This document shows, piece by piece, positions 24,368 to 31,677 of a stretch of 64,000 bases of DNA. The stretch's first letter is position 1. The number at the start of each line of letters is the position of its first letter. The stretch is from NCBI RefSeq assembly GCF_000826545.1, contig NZ_CDME01000006.1:279063-343062 (forward strand). The letters are read 5' to 3'. The notes below the pieces were generated by a model. It was not told the origin of the DNA and searched no databases. It saw only the letters and a list, made by a program, of their open reading frames with translations. Made by a program: the position numbers and the translations under genes. This stretch comes from Kibdelosporangium sp. MJ126-NF4. Its GTDB lineage: Bacteria; Actinomycetota; Actinomycetes; Mycobacteriales; Pseudonocardiaceae.

Positions 24368-25282
24368 ATGCGCGCGGATGTCCTTGCCGAGTTCGAGGAG
24401 CAGCGGCCACGGTTGTTCGGGCTGGCCTACCGGCTGCTCGGCTCGGCGGAGGAGGCACAGGATGTCGTGCAGGACGCGTTCATCCGGTGGGGTGGCGTGG
24501 ACCGGCCGACCGTGGCGACGCCGTCCGCCTGGCTGGCGAAGGTGGTCACGAACCTCTCCCTCAACCGGCTGACTTCCGCGCGCGTCCAGCGAGAGCGCTA
24601 CGTCGGACCGTGGTTGCCGGAGCCGGTGATCACAGTGGACGGTGTGCTCGGTCCGTTGGAGACCGTGGAGCAGCGTGAGTCGGTTTCGTTCGCCTTCCTG
24701 GTGTTGCTGGAGCGGCTCACCCCGGCCGAGCGGGCGGTGTTCGTGCTGCGTGAGGCGTTCGCCTACAGCCATCGCGACATCGCCGAGATCATGGCGATGT
24801 CGGAGGCCAACTGTCGTCAGGTGCACCGGCGGGCACGTCAGCGCGTCCAGGAAGCCAGGCCACGGTTCGACTCCGACCGCCAGGAGCGGTCTCGGTTGGT
24901 CGAACGGTTCCTCGCCGCGGCACGCGACGGTGATCTGAGCGGGCTGGAACAAGCCCTGGCGGCCGACGTGAGCTCGTGGGCCGACGGTGGCGGAAAGGTG
25001 ACGACCGCCCGTCGCCCGGTGCTCGGCCGTCAGCGGGTCATCCGGTACCTCGGCGGTGGGATGAGCCGGTTCGCGTCGGGTCTGCGGCTCGAGGCGTTCG
25101 AGATCAACGGCGAACCCGCGGTGCTCGTTTCGGCCGGTGGGGCCGCCGTCGGCGCGGTGATGCCCGAGATCGGGGACGGGCGGATCACGGTGCTGCGGAT
25201 CGTCGCCAACCCCGCGAAGCTGCGATTCCTGACGCGGCAGGTGGTCCGGCTGTCACATTCCGGGGGCCTCGCCGGTTCCTGA
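24368..25282 (+). CDS. ECF41-type RNA polymerase sigma factor (SigJ-like)
   Basis: A 304-aa extracytoplasmic-function sigma factor with a C-terminal SnoaL-like extension. Region 2 (residues 5-70) has RPRLFGLAYRLLGSAEEAQDVVQDAFIRW; region 4 (about 105-165) has LTPAERAVFVLREAFAYSHRDIAEIMAM. ECF41 hallmarks are present: the linker motif WLPEP (82-86), DGGGK (206-210) and the late NPAKL (281-285). In this group the C-terminal domain tunes activity in place of an anti-sigma factor, and the target is usually an adjacent carboxymuconolactone decarboxylase, oxidoreductase or epimerase gene. Such a gene is directly downstream. ATG at 24368 preferred; a GTG at 24350 would add six residues. Confidence 0.93.
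   Translation: MRADVLAEFEEQRPRLFGLAYRLLGSAEEAQDVVQDAFIRWGGVDRPTVATPSAWLAKVVTNLSLNRLTSARVQRERYVGPWLPEPVITVDGVLGPLETVEQRESVSFAFLVLLERLTPAERAVFVLREAFAYSHRDIAEIMAMSEANCRQVHRRARQRVQEARPRFDSDRQERSRLVERFLAAARDGDLSGLEQALAADVSSWADGGGKVTTARRPVLGRQRVIRYLGGGMSRFASGLRLEAFEINGEPAVLVSAGGAAVGAVMPEIGDGRITVLRIVANPAKLRFLTRQVVRLSHSGGLAGS
25251..25277 (+). promoter_or_regulatory. Candidate ECF41-dependent promoter of the downstream oxidoreductase gene
   Basis: TGTCACA at 25251-25257 is the published ECF41 -35 element. Sixteen bases further the -10 position reads GGTT (25274-25277), only a partial match to the expected CGTC. It sits inside the end of the sigma-factor gene, 53 bases before the next start codon. 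Confidence 0.6.
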
Positions 25283-25309
25283 TGGGTGACACCCGAAAGG
25301 AGCGAGGCT

Positions 25310-26092
25310 GTGCACAATCGGATCTTGGTGACCGGCGGCACCGGTTTGCTCGGTCGGCTGGTGGTCGACCGACTGGTGACCAGGGGACATGAGGTGAGGG
25401 TCCTGAGCCGCACGCCCGGCGACGGCTGTGAACGGGCGGTTGGGGATCTACGGTCCGGCGACGGCGTCCGGGAAGCAGTGGCGGATGTGGATGTGATCGT
25501 TCACTGCGCGACCGCGTTCGGGCGGCGGGCGGAGGCCCGGATCACGCGGACGCTGGTCGCCGCGGCTCGGCAGGCCGGTCGGCCACACCTGGCGTACATC
25601 TCCATCGTCGGCGTCGACCGCGTGCCGTTGGGTTACTACCAGGGAAAGATGGCTGCGGAACGGACGATCGCGGACTCCGGCCTGCCCTACACGATCCTGC
25701 GGGCCACCCAGTTCCACGACATCCTGCGCGTCCTGTTCGCCAAGGCAGCCCGGTCACCGGTGATGCCGGTCCCCGACTTCCGCTTCCAACCGGTTGACGT
25801 CGGCGAAGTGGCCGACCGGCTCACCGAACTCGCCATTGGTGAGCCGGGCGGGCGCGTACCCGACTTCGCCGGGCCGCACATCCACCACGCCTGCGACTTC
25901 GCTCGGGCGTTCGCCCTGGCGACCGGACGTCGACGACTGGTGCTGCCGGTTCGGTTGCCCGGCAGGACTTTCCGGGCCTACCGGGACGGCGGCAACCTGG
26001 CACCCGACCACGCGGCGGGCTCGATCACGTTCGAGGACTACCTCGCGGCGCATCCGGCCCCGCTGGCCACGTCGTATCGAGGGCGGTCGTGA
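25310..26092 (+). CDS. NmrA-like NAD(P)-binding oxidoreductase/epimerase, ECF41 partner
   Basis: A 260-aa atypical short-chain dehydrogenase fold. The nucleotide-binding motif RILVTGGTGLLGRLVVDRLV is at the N-terminus, then HLAYISIVGVDRVPLGYYQGKMAAE (active-site Tyr/Lys-like) and LPYTILRATQFHD, as in NmrA/SDR_a5 proteins. GTG start at 25310, six bases after AAAGGAG. It belongs to the COE class of genes that ECF41 sigma factors control, and a matching -35 element precedes it. Its stop overlaps the start of the next membrane-protein gene, so both are translated together. The reaction is unknown. Confidence 0.88.
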   Translation: MHNRILVTGGTGLLGRLVVDRLVTRGHEVRVLSRTPGDGCERAVGDLRSGDGVREAVADVDVIVHCATAFGRRAEARITRTLVAAARQAGRPHLAYISIVGVDRVPLGYYQGKMAAERTIADSGLPYTILRATQFHDILRVLFAKAARSPVMPVPDFRFQPVDVGEVADRLTELAIGEPGGRVPDFAGPHIHHACDFARAFALATGRRRLVLPVRLPGRTFRAYRDGGNLAPDHAAGSITFEDYLAAHPAPLATSYRGRS

Positions 26093-26538
26093 TGGGCATC
26101 CGGCTGGGGCTGAGGGTCGGCCTGGTCTTTCTCGCCGCCTCCCAAGGGTTGGCGGGATCGGCACAACTACTGTTCCCGCGCTGGTTCTACGACAACGCGC
26201 CCACGCCTGACCATCCGTGGGTGGCGATGCTGCCGCCGTACAACGAACATCTGATGCGTGACGTCGGGGCCGCGACCCTCGCCTACACGCTTGTACTCGC
26301 GGTCGCGGCCATCAGCATGGAACGCCGCATGGTCCGTACCGCGTTGGCCGCCAACCTGATGTTCACGGTGCCGCATTTCGTCTTCCACGCCACCCATCTC
26401 GAGCACGTCCCGCAGGCCGACGCGATCGCCCAAACCGTCGTGCTGGCCGTCGGCGTCGTGATCCCGGTTGTGCTGCTCATCCTGTCCGTTCGCCTCGGGC
26501 GCACCCCCTCGTCAAGCAGGACCTCGCCGTCGTCTTGA
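26092..26538 (+). CDS. Small integral membrane protein of unknown function
   Basis: A 148-aa four-helix protein: GLRVGLVFLAASQGLAGSAQLLF, then AATLAYTLVLAVAAISM, ALAANLMFTVPHFVFHATHL and VVLAVGVVIPVVLLILSV. The FPRWFYDNAP segment between helices 1 and 2 and the HFVFHATHLEH stretch contain the polar residues. It resembles uncharacterised actinobacterial membrane proteins; I assign no function. The ATG at 26092 overlaps the preceding stop (TGATG); a GTG three bases earlier is an alternative. It belongs to the ECF41-oxidoreductase transcription unit and overlaps the following MFS gene by four bases. Confidence 0.8.
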   Translation: MGIRLGLRVGLVFLAASQGLAGSAQLLFPRWFYDNAPTPDHPWVAMLPPYNEHLMRDVGAATLAYTLVLAVAAISMERRMVRTALAANLMFTVPHFVFHATHLEHVPQADAIAQTVVLAVGVVIPVVLLILSVRLGRTPSSSRTSPSS

Positions 26539-27746
26539 ATCGAGCTGTGCATCCGGGGTTTGGCAGGTTCTGGGCTGCGGACACGGTTTCCCTTGTCGGC
26601 AGTTACGTGACCACGGTCGCGTTGCCCACGTTGGCTGTTGTCACGTTGCAGGCGTCGGGTACTGAGGTGGGGTTGCTGTCGGCGGCGCGGTGGTTGCCAT
26701 ATTTGTTGTTCGGGTTGGTCGCTGGTGTTCTTGTGGACCGGTATCGGCGGTTGCCTGTGCTGGTTGGTGTTGATCTGGCTTGTGCGGTGTTGCTGGGTGT
26801 GGTGGCGTTGCTCGCGGTGGCTGGTGCGTTGAGCGTGCCTGTGTTGATCGGTCTGATGGTGGTGTTCGGGGCTTTGTCGCTGCTGTACGACGCCGCGCAT
26901 CAGTCTTTCCTGCCGAGTTTGGTGCCGCGGTCCGCGTTGACCAGTGCGAACGCGCGGCTGGAGCAGACCAGTGCGGTCGCGCAGACAGCTGGGCAGGCCG
27001 CTGCGGGGTGGTTGGTTCGGGCGATCGGGGCGCCGTGGGCGATCCTGGTCGACGCGGTCTCGTTTCTCGTCTCCGGGCTGCTGCTGACGACTCTGCGCAC
27101 TCCGGAGCAGGTCACTCGGCTGCGGCCCGATCTGAAACGGGAGGTGCGGGAAGGCCTTCGGTGGGTTTACCGGCACGAGATGCTCGCTCCGCTCGCGCTC
27201 ACCTCGCACGTGTGGTTCCTGTTCAACGGCATGGTGGCCACGCTTTTCCCGATCATCGTGTTGCGCACCCTGGGGTTCGGCGAGGTGGCTCTCGGCGTCA
27301 CGTTCGCCCTGGGTGGTGTGGGCGGGCTGCTCGGTGCCTCGCTGTCCACGCGCGCGGAGCGGCAGTGGGGTGTCGGTCGCGCGATCATCGCCGGACGGTG
27401 GCTGACACCGCTCGGGTACGCGCTGATCCCGTTCGCGGGCACCGGGATCAGTGGGATGGTTCTGCTCGGTGGTGCCCAGTTCGTCTTCGGTTTCTCGATC
27501 GGCCTGGACAGTCCCGTCGAGATGGGTTACCGGCAGACCATCACGCCGGATCGGTTGCAGGGCAGGATGAACGCGACCATGCGGTCCATCAACCGCGGGA
27601 TGATCGTGGTCGGCGCGCCACTCGGCGGGCTGCTCGCCGACACGCTCGGCGTCGGCGTCGCGTTGTGGATCGCGATCGGCGGCCTGGTCGCCCAGGCCGT
27701 CGCGATCAGCGCCACGAAGTTCCGGCACGCACGACTGCCTACTTGA
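26535..27746 (+). CDS. MFS transporter, EntS/MFS_3 type
   Basis: A 403-aa twelve-helix exporter. It begins HPGFGRFWAADTVSLVGSYVTTVALPTLAVV, the typical N-terminus of the MFS_3 group that includes enterobactin and macrolide exporters. Loop motifs VDRYRRLPVLVGVD and NARLEQTSAVAQTAGQAAAGWL are conserved in that group. The TTG start at 26535 overlaps the stop of the preceding gene. Bases 26640-26900 use many TTG and TGT codons, noticeably lower GC3 than the rest of the gene, perhaps a recombined segment. It ends 8 bases inside the convergent methyltransferase gene. Substrate unknown. Confidence 0.87.
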   Translation: MNRAVHPGFGRFWAADTVSLVGSYVTTVALPTLAVVTLQASGTEVGLLSAARWLPYLLFGLVAGVLVDRYRRLPVLVGVDLACAVLLGVVALLAVAGALSVPVLIGLMVVFGALSLLYDAAHQSFLPSLVPRSALTSANARLEQTSAVAQTAGQAAAGWLVRAIGAPWAILVDAVSFLVSGLLLTTLRTPEQVTRLRPDLKREVREGLRWVYRHEMLAPLALTSHVWFLFNGMVATLFPIIVLRTLGFGEVALGVTFALGGVGGLLGASLSTRAERQWGVGRAIIAGRWLTPLGYALIPFAGTGISGMVLLGGAQFVFGFSIGLDSPVEMGYRQTITPDRLQGRMNATMRSINRGMIVVGAPLGGLLADTLGVGVALWIAIGGLVAQAVAISATKFRHARLPT

Positions 27747-28569
27747 CCGCCTGCAACGTGTAGGTGCAGGCAACGCGGGTCGGCTTGTCGGTGAAGCGGT
27801 ATTCGTCGATCGCCTCGTCCTTCGTCATGTGGCCGGGCACGGCGTTCCACGGCACGCTGTCGTGCTCCACGAACTGGGTGAGGCGCAGTCCGGCGTCCAG
27901 TACGGCGGTGATGATCTCGCCGATGCCGTGGTTCCAGCTGTGCGACGCGCAGTGCGCGAAGCTCACGTCCGTGCTGACGTATGTGCTGTCCTCGTTGAAG
28001 ACCATCGGTTCGGCGTGCTCGAAGTACGGGTAGTGCGGGTACGGAGTCGGCGCGGTCTCGTCGAGGCCCCACAGCATCGGGTGGCCCTCGCGGATGAAGA
28101 GCCTGCCGCCCGGCCGAAGCAACGAGGACACCACCCGCGCCCACCGGGACGCCGACGGCAGCCAGCACAACGCGCCGATTCCGGTGTAGACGAAGTCGAA
28201 CGACTCCGCGCCCAGCACGTCCACGGCGTCGTGGACATCGGCTTCGTGGAACGGGATCTCGGCCCCGGCTGCCTCGGTCAGCTTCCTGGCCTGGGCCAGT
28301 GCCACCGGCGAGAAGTCCAGGCCGGTCATCCGCGCGCCGAGCCGGGCCAGCGACAGGGTGTCGGTTCCGATGTGGCACTGCAGGTGCACGCCACGCAGGC
28401 CGTCGATCGGGCCCAGTCGCGGCTGGTCGAAGCGGACGACCGAGCTCAGGTGTGCCGGGTCGGCGACGAACCGGTCGAATCCGTAGTCCGGAGATGCCGC
28501 GTGTGCGGGCGCACGCTCGTTCCACAGTGCCTTGTTGATCGCCACCGAGTTGATCGACACTGATTCCAT
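27739..28569 (-). CDS. Class I SAM-dependent methyltransferase
   Basis: A 276-aa methyltransferase. Motif I is weak (GVHLQCHIGTDTLSLARLGARMTGLDFSPVALAQAR), with LQCHIGTDT in place of the usual GxGxG, as in a common actinobacterial subgroup. Later motifs are SFDFVYTGIGALCWL and LRPGGRLFIREGHP. A polar C-terminal domain (TPYPHYPYFEHAEPMV) follows. The ATG at 28569 gives a family-like N-terminus (SINSVAINKALWNERAPAHA); the open frame extends upstream without support. It converges on the MFS gene with 8 bases of overlap. Substrate unknown. Confidence 0.85.
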   Translation of the reverse strand: MESVSINSVAINKALWNERAPAHAASPDYGFDRFVADPAHLSSVVRFDQPRLGPIDGLRGVHLQCHIGTDTLSLARLGARMTGLDFSPVALAQARKLTEAAGAEIPFHEADVHDAVDVLGAESFDFVYTGIGALCWLPSASRWARVVSSLLRPGGRLFIREGHPMLWGLDETAPTPYPHYPYFEHAEPMVFNEDSTYVSTDVSFAHCASHSWNHGIGEIITAVLDAGLRLTQFVEHDSVPWNAVPGHMTKDEAIDEYRFTDKPTRVACTYTLQAVK

Positions 28570-28606
28570 ACCCGCCAGGATGACTACGCGGTCACCGCCC
28601 CACAAC

Positions 28607-29026
28607 TCAGTATTGGTCCAGGCGGTCGACGAACGAGGTGAGCAGCCGGGCGAACGTGGCACGTTCGTCGGGTGACCACTCAGCCATGGCGTCGGAGAAG
28701 ACGCGCTGACGTGCGTTGTGCGCCGCGTCGACCTGGCGTTGGCCGGATGTCGTGAGCGTGACCAGCGTGCGCCTGCCGTCCTGTTGGTCGGCCTGACGGG
28801 CGAGCAGTCCTTCCTCAACGGCCCGTGCGACGAGTCTGCTCGCCCGGGGCTGGTCCACGCCGAGGGCGGGCGCCAGGTCGGTGACCGAACACGGCCCTCG
28901 GTCGTCGACCGCGTCGAGCACGCCGAAAACCGCCGGGTCGATGGGCAGGTGCCGGGACAACGCGCGCCGGGTCTGCCGACGGCGGATCGCGACCATCGCT
29001 CGTTCGACTGCCACCACGGGGTCCAT
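28607..29026 (-). CDS. MarR-family transcriptional regulator
   Basis: A 139-aa winged-helix regulator: CSVTDLAPALGVDQPRASRLVARAVEEGLLAR, then DQQDGRRTLVTLTTSGQRQV, the wing and post-wing helix typical of MarR. N- and C-terminal helices form the dimer interface. It is divergent from a second, smaller MarR-like gene at 29070, separated by 43 AT-rich bases that must carry both promoters. It could control itself, its neighbour and the dioxygenase downstream. Ligand unknown. Confidence 0.9.
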   Translation of the reverse strand: MDPVVAVERAMVAIRRRQTRRALSRHLPIDPAVFGVLDAVDDRGPCSVTDLAPALGVDQPRASRLVARAVEEGLLARQADQQDGRRTLVTLTTSGQRQVDAAHNARQRVFSDAMAEWSPDERATFARLLTSFVDRLDQY

Positions 29027-29069
29027 ACATGCTATCTTACATTTACATGTCTTATTACATGGAGATGCG
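29027..29069. promoter_or_regulatory. AT-rich spacer between two divergent MarR-type genes
   Basis: This 43-base spacer is strikingly AT-rich for this genome and has several copies of ACAT (for example TTACATTTACATG). It must hold the promoters and probably operators of both regulators. GGAG at 29061-29064 is the ribosome site of the rightward gene. Confidence 0.5.
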
Positions 29070-29456
29070 ATGAAACCTCTCGGCTACTACCTGATCCACA
29101 TCCACGAAACGATGGAGAACGCCTTCGCCCGGCTGCTGGCCGACGAGACCTTGACCAGGCGGCACTGGCAGGTGCTGAACACGATCGCCACCGGGCCGCA
29201 CACGCAGGCCGAGATCAACGCCGCGCTCAAGCCGTTCGGCGACGACTTCCGCGAACAGGTCAATGACCTGACAGCCCGGGGATGGATCAGCGGCGAGCAC
29301 CACCTGACCGAGGCCGGGCGCGAGGCCCATCACCGCGTGTCGGAGCGGGTGGACGCCTTCCGTGCGAAGGTCGTCAACGGAATCTCCGTCGACGAGTACC
29401 GCACCCTGGTGCGGCTGCTCGACCGAGTGGCGACAAACACGGATGCCCTGATGTAG
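29070..29456 (+). CDS. Small MarR-like winged-helix regulator
   Basis: A 128-aa protein with a winged-helix core: HWQVLNTIATGPHTQAEINAALKPF, then VNDLTARGWISGEHHLTEAGREAHHRVS, and helices on both sides for dimerisation. It starts at the ATG at 29070 behind GGAG; the open frame runs back through the divergent gene as a shadow. It lies 36 bases upstream of the extradiol dioxygenase gene on the same strand, and a perfect 16-base palindrome between them is a likely binding site. It is probably the dedicated regulator of that gene, although its divergent MarR neighbour may also act there. Confidence 0.85.
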   Translation: MKPLGYYLIHIHETMENAFARLLADETLTRRHWQVLNTIATGPHTQAEINAALKPFGDDFREQVNDLTARGWISGEHHLTEAGREAHHRVSERVDAFRAKVVNGISVDEYRTLVRLLDRVATNTDALM

Positions 29457-29462
29457 CCTGGT

Positions 29463-29478
29463 TGTTGAATATTCAACA
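29463..29478. promoter_or_regulatory. 16-base perfect palindrome upstream of the dioxygenase gene
   Basis: TGTTGAATATTCAACA is a perfect palindrome ending 14 bases before the dioxygenase start codon, just ahead of its TGGAG ribosome site. Its TTGAA/TTCAA arms are typical of MarR operators. Confidence 0.8.
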
Positions 29479-29492
29479 TCTGGAGTCGCCCG

Positions 29493-30272
29493 ATGAGCAC
29501 GATGCCTGTGCTGTACCTCAGCCACGGTGCGCCGCCGTTGGCCGATGATCCGCTCTGGACCCGGCAGCTCGCGCAGTGGTCCGGCGACCTGTCGACGCCC
29601 ACCGCGATCCTCGTGGTGTCGGCGCACTGGGAAGAGGCCCCGCTGACCATCGGCGCGACCACGACTCAGCCGCTGGTCTACGACTTCTGGGGATTCCCCG
29701 AGCGCTACTACGGTGTGCGGTACGCGGCGCCGGGCGCGCCCGAACTCGCCGCGAAGGTCCGCAAACTCGTCCAGTCGCCGCGCACCCCGGTGCGGGACGA
29801 GCCCTCACGCGGGCTGGACCACGGCGCGTACGTGCCACTGGTGGAGATGTACCCGAACGCGAACATCCCGGTGTTGCAGATCTCGATGCCGACGCTGGAT
29901 CCGTCCGGCCTGCTGGACCTCGGTCGCAAACTCGCGCCGTTGCGGGACGAAGGAGTGCTGATCATCGGCAGCGGCTTCTTCACCCACAACCTCAGCGAGA
30001 TGAACATGGCCGCGGGCACGGACGTCACCCCGCCGCGATGGTCGAGCGAGTTCGACGCGTGGGGCAAGGAGATCCTGACCGAACGGGACTTCGACGCGCT
30101 GCTCGACTTCGGGCACAAGGCACCCGCCGCGCAGCTGGCGCACCCGCGTACCGAGCACTTCGCGCCGCTGTTCGTCGCGCTCGGCGCGAGCATCGACAGC
30201 AACGAGCACGCGACCACGACCATCGACGGCTACTGGTACGGCCTGTCGAAGCGTTCCGTGCAATTCGATTGA
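29493..30272 (+). CDS. Class III extradiol ring-cleavage dioxygenase, DODA/YgiD type
   Basis: A 259-aa LigB-superfamily enzyme, related to 4,5-DOPA extradiol dioxygenase, which opens catechol rings with O2. Conserved histidines are in LYLSHGAPPL (His11), VVSAHWEE (His45), RGLDHGAYVPL (His110) and IGSGFFTHNL (His165), the metal-site and catalytic positions of this family. The protein is of normal length. Its ATG follows TGGAG and the 16-base palindrome. Preceded by a MarR-like gene on the same strand, which suggests induction by a phenolic ligand. The exact substrate is unknown. Confidence 0.9.
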   Translation: MSTMPVLYLSHGAPPLADDPLWTRQLAQWSGDLSTPTAILVVSAHWEEAPLTIGATTTQPLVYDFWGFPERYYGVRYAAPGAPELAAKVRKLVQSPRTPVRDEPSRGLDHGAYVPLVEMYPNANIPVLQISMPTLDPSGLLDLGRKLAPLRDEGVLIIGSGFFTHNLSEMNMAAGTDVTPPRWSSEFDAWGKEILTERDFDALLDFGHKAPAAQLAHPRTEHFAPLFVALGASIDSNEHATTTIDGYWYGLSKRSVQFD

Positions 30273-30294
30273 GAACTCACCGGCCGTGATCCTT

Positions 30295-30322
30295 GAGTGT
30301 CCTTGGTGGACAATGGACACTC
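30295..30322. repeat. Inverted repeat upstream of the GGDEF-like gene
   Basis: GAGTGTCC (30295-30302) and GGACACTC (30315-30322) are perfect inverted arms with a 12-base spacer, ending 6 bases before the next start codon. It could be an operator or an RNA hairpin blocking ribosome entry. Confidence 0.5.
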
Positions 30323-30328
30323 GTCGGC

Positions 30329-30718
30329 ATGCGCGCGCCGGAACTGACCATGGGAGTGTTGCGTGGTAAGGGCTTGATCGACCCCGACACCGGGTTGCCG
30401 TGCCGAGAGCTGCTGCTCGACCGCCTCGGCCTCGCCCTCACCCGAGTCAGGACACACGGCACGCTGGTGAGCCTCGTGCTCGTGCCCGGCGACGCCGATG
30501 TCGCCGTCCAGTTGCGACAGACCATGCGCGACGACCACACCGTCGCCCAGTACGAACCGGACCTGGTCGCGATCGTCGCCGAACATCCCTACGGTGACGC
30601 GAAACCGATCGTCGAGCGGGTCCGGACGGTCACGGCCGCCAGAACCGGTTGGTACACAGACGATGGCAGCGCCCGTGTGCACGAGATGCTGTTCCGCGCC
30701 GAAGCCGCGTTGATCTGA
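30329..30718 (+). CDS. Small protein resembling a truncated, degenerate GGDEF domain
   Basis: A 129-aa protein. The segment LIDPDTGLPCRELLLDRLGLAL followed by VRTHGTLVSLVLV has the pattern of the start of a diguanylate cyclase domain (DxLTGLxNRxxLxxxL then a hydrophobic strand). No GGDEF or GGEEF catalytic loop is present; the corresponding place reads QYEPDLVAIVAEHP, and the protein ends soon after RTGWYTDDGSARVHEMLFRAEAALI. It would not make cyclic di-GMP. It may bind a nucleotide or act as an assembly partner, or be a relic. The start at 30329 is chosen from the domain boundary; no strong ribosome site is visible, and 12 more codons are open upstream. Confidence 0.6.
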   Translation: MRAPELTMGVLRGKGLIDPDTGLPCRELLLDRLGLALTRVRTHGTLVSLVLVPGDADVAVQLRQTMRDDHTVAQYEPDLVAIVAEHPYGDAKPIVERVRTVTAARTGWYTDDGSARVHEMLFRAEAALI

Positions 30719-30747
30719 GCTCCAGGAAACAGCCCAGGAAAACAGCA

Positions 30748-30785
30748 GAGCGGGCCCGAGAGCTTCGTTGCTCTCGGGCCCGCTC
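30748..30785. terminator. Strong bidirectional terminator
   Basis: GAGCGGGCCCGAGAGC (30748-30763) pairs perfectly over 16 bases with its complement at 30770-30785 across the loop TTCGTT. It lies between the convergent GGDEF-like gene and the secreted-protein gene. Confidence 0.85.
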
Positions 30786-30805
30786 AGGGAAACCGACTGG
30801 TCGGG

Positions 30806-31618
30806 TCAGACCGTCGGCAGCTGGGGCAGCTCGGTCGGCAGGGCCGCACCCTTCAGCAGGTCGGTCCCGCTCGGCAGTGACCCGGCGGAACCCAGGCCCA
30901 GCTCCGACACCAGCGGCAGCTCACGGGGAAGGCCAATGCTGTGGGTGGTGCCAGGGGTGACCGGCTCCGGGGTGGGCAGCTTCACTGCGTCCGTCGCGGT
31001 ACCCATGTTGGGCACCTGCGGCTTCGGCACACCGTAGACGGACACGCCATCGGTGTTCGGGACCAGCGTCTCCGGGATGTTGTTGTCGATCTGCGCCATG
31101 ACCGGCAGCTTTTCGGTCGACGAGCCCAGGACCGTGGGCGCGGCGTCCAGGATCGTCGTGGGGCCGCCGGTCGGCAGCGACGGCAGACCCGGCAGCGCGT
31201 GCTGGTCGAGGCCGATCGGCAGGCCCTTCATCAGGTCGAGGCCCAGGTCACCGGTGGGCAGTTCGCTGGACAGGTCGGTCGGAGCGAGGTCCTTGGTCGA
31301 CGCCAGGCCGGACGCGCCGCCGAGCAGGTCGGTCAGGTTGGTCAGGTTGGTCAGCTGGCCGAGGCCCGCGATGTCAGCGAGGTTGCCCGTGTCCAGCGGC
31401 AGGTCCGAACGCTGCTCGCCGGGCAGGCCGGGGAGGGTCGGCATGGTCGGGGCGGCGGTCACGCCACTGCCCAGGTTGGACAGCGGAGCCGCCAGGTTCG
31501 ACAGCGGCAGCTCGGGCACGCCCGGAAGCCCGGTGGCGGACGCCTGGCCCAGGCCGAAACCGAGGGCACAGGCTGCGGTGGCAGTGATCAGGACGCCGCG
31601 ACGGATGGTCTTGCGCAC
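30806..31618 (-). CDS. Secreted Leu/Pro/Gly-rich protein, first of the surface-protein cluster
   Basis: A 270-aa exported protein of unknown function. The GTG at 31618 gives the signal peptide (V)RKTIRRGVLITATAACALGF ending ASA, matching the neighbour at 31678-32139 almost residue for residue; GGAGAA is directly upstream. The mature part is low in charge and rich in Leu, Pro, Gly and Thr (LPGVPELPLSNLAAPLSNLG, GLGQLTNLTNLTDLLGG) with no cysteine except in the signal region. It contains the stretch GEQRSDLP that also occurs in the neighbour. There is no sorting signal or membrane anchor. Together with the two genes upstream it forms a family of exported hydrophobic proteins. The strong hairpin at 30748 terminates it. 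Confidence 0.75.
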   Translation of the reverse strand: MRKTIRRGVLITATAACALGFGLGQASATGLPGVPELPLSNLAAPLSNLGSGVTAAPTMPTLPGLPGEQRSDLPLDTGNLADIAGLGQLTNLTNLTDLLGGASGLASTKDLAPTDLSSELPTGDLGLDLMKGLPIGLDQHALPGLPSLPTGGPTTILDAAPTVLGSSTEKLPVMAQIDNNIPETLVPNTDGVSVYGVPKPQVPNMGTATDAVKLPTPEPVTPGTTHSIGLPRELPLVSELGLGSAGSLPSGTDLLKGAALPTELPQLPTV

Positions 31619-31639
31619 GAAAATTCTCCTTGAACGAAT
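31589..31639 (-). repeat. 51-base identical start region shared by two secreted-protein genes
   Basis: The first codons, ribosome site and 5' flank of the gene at 30806-31618 are identical to 32110-32160 in front of the gene at 31678-32139. This implies recent duplication and shared translation control. Confidence 0.85.
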
Positions 31640-31677
31640 CACAGGTGGGAAAAGAAAAGGGATGGCCGATACTCAGT

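Noticed and set aside
26640..26900. Horizontally acquired fragment inside the MFS gene
   Set aside because: Codon use is somewhat different (more TTG and TGT), but the reading frame and family motifs are continuous; the shift alone is weak evidence.
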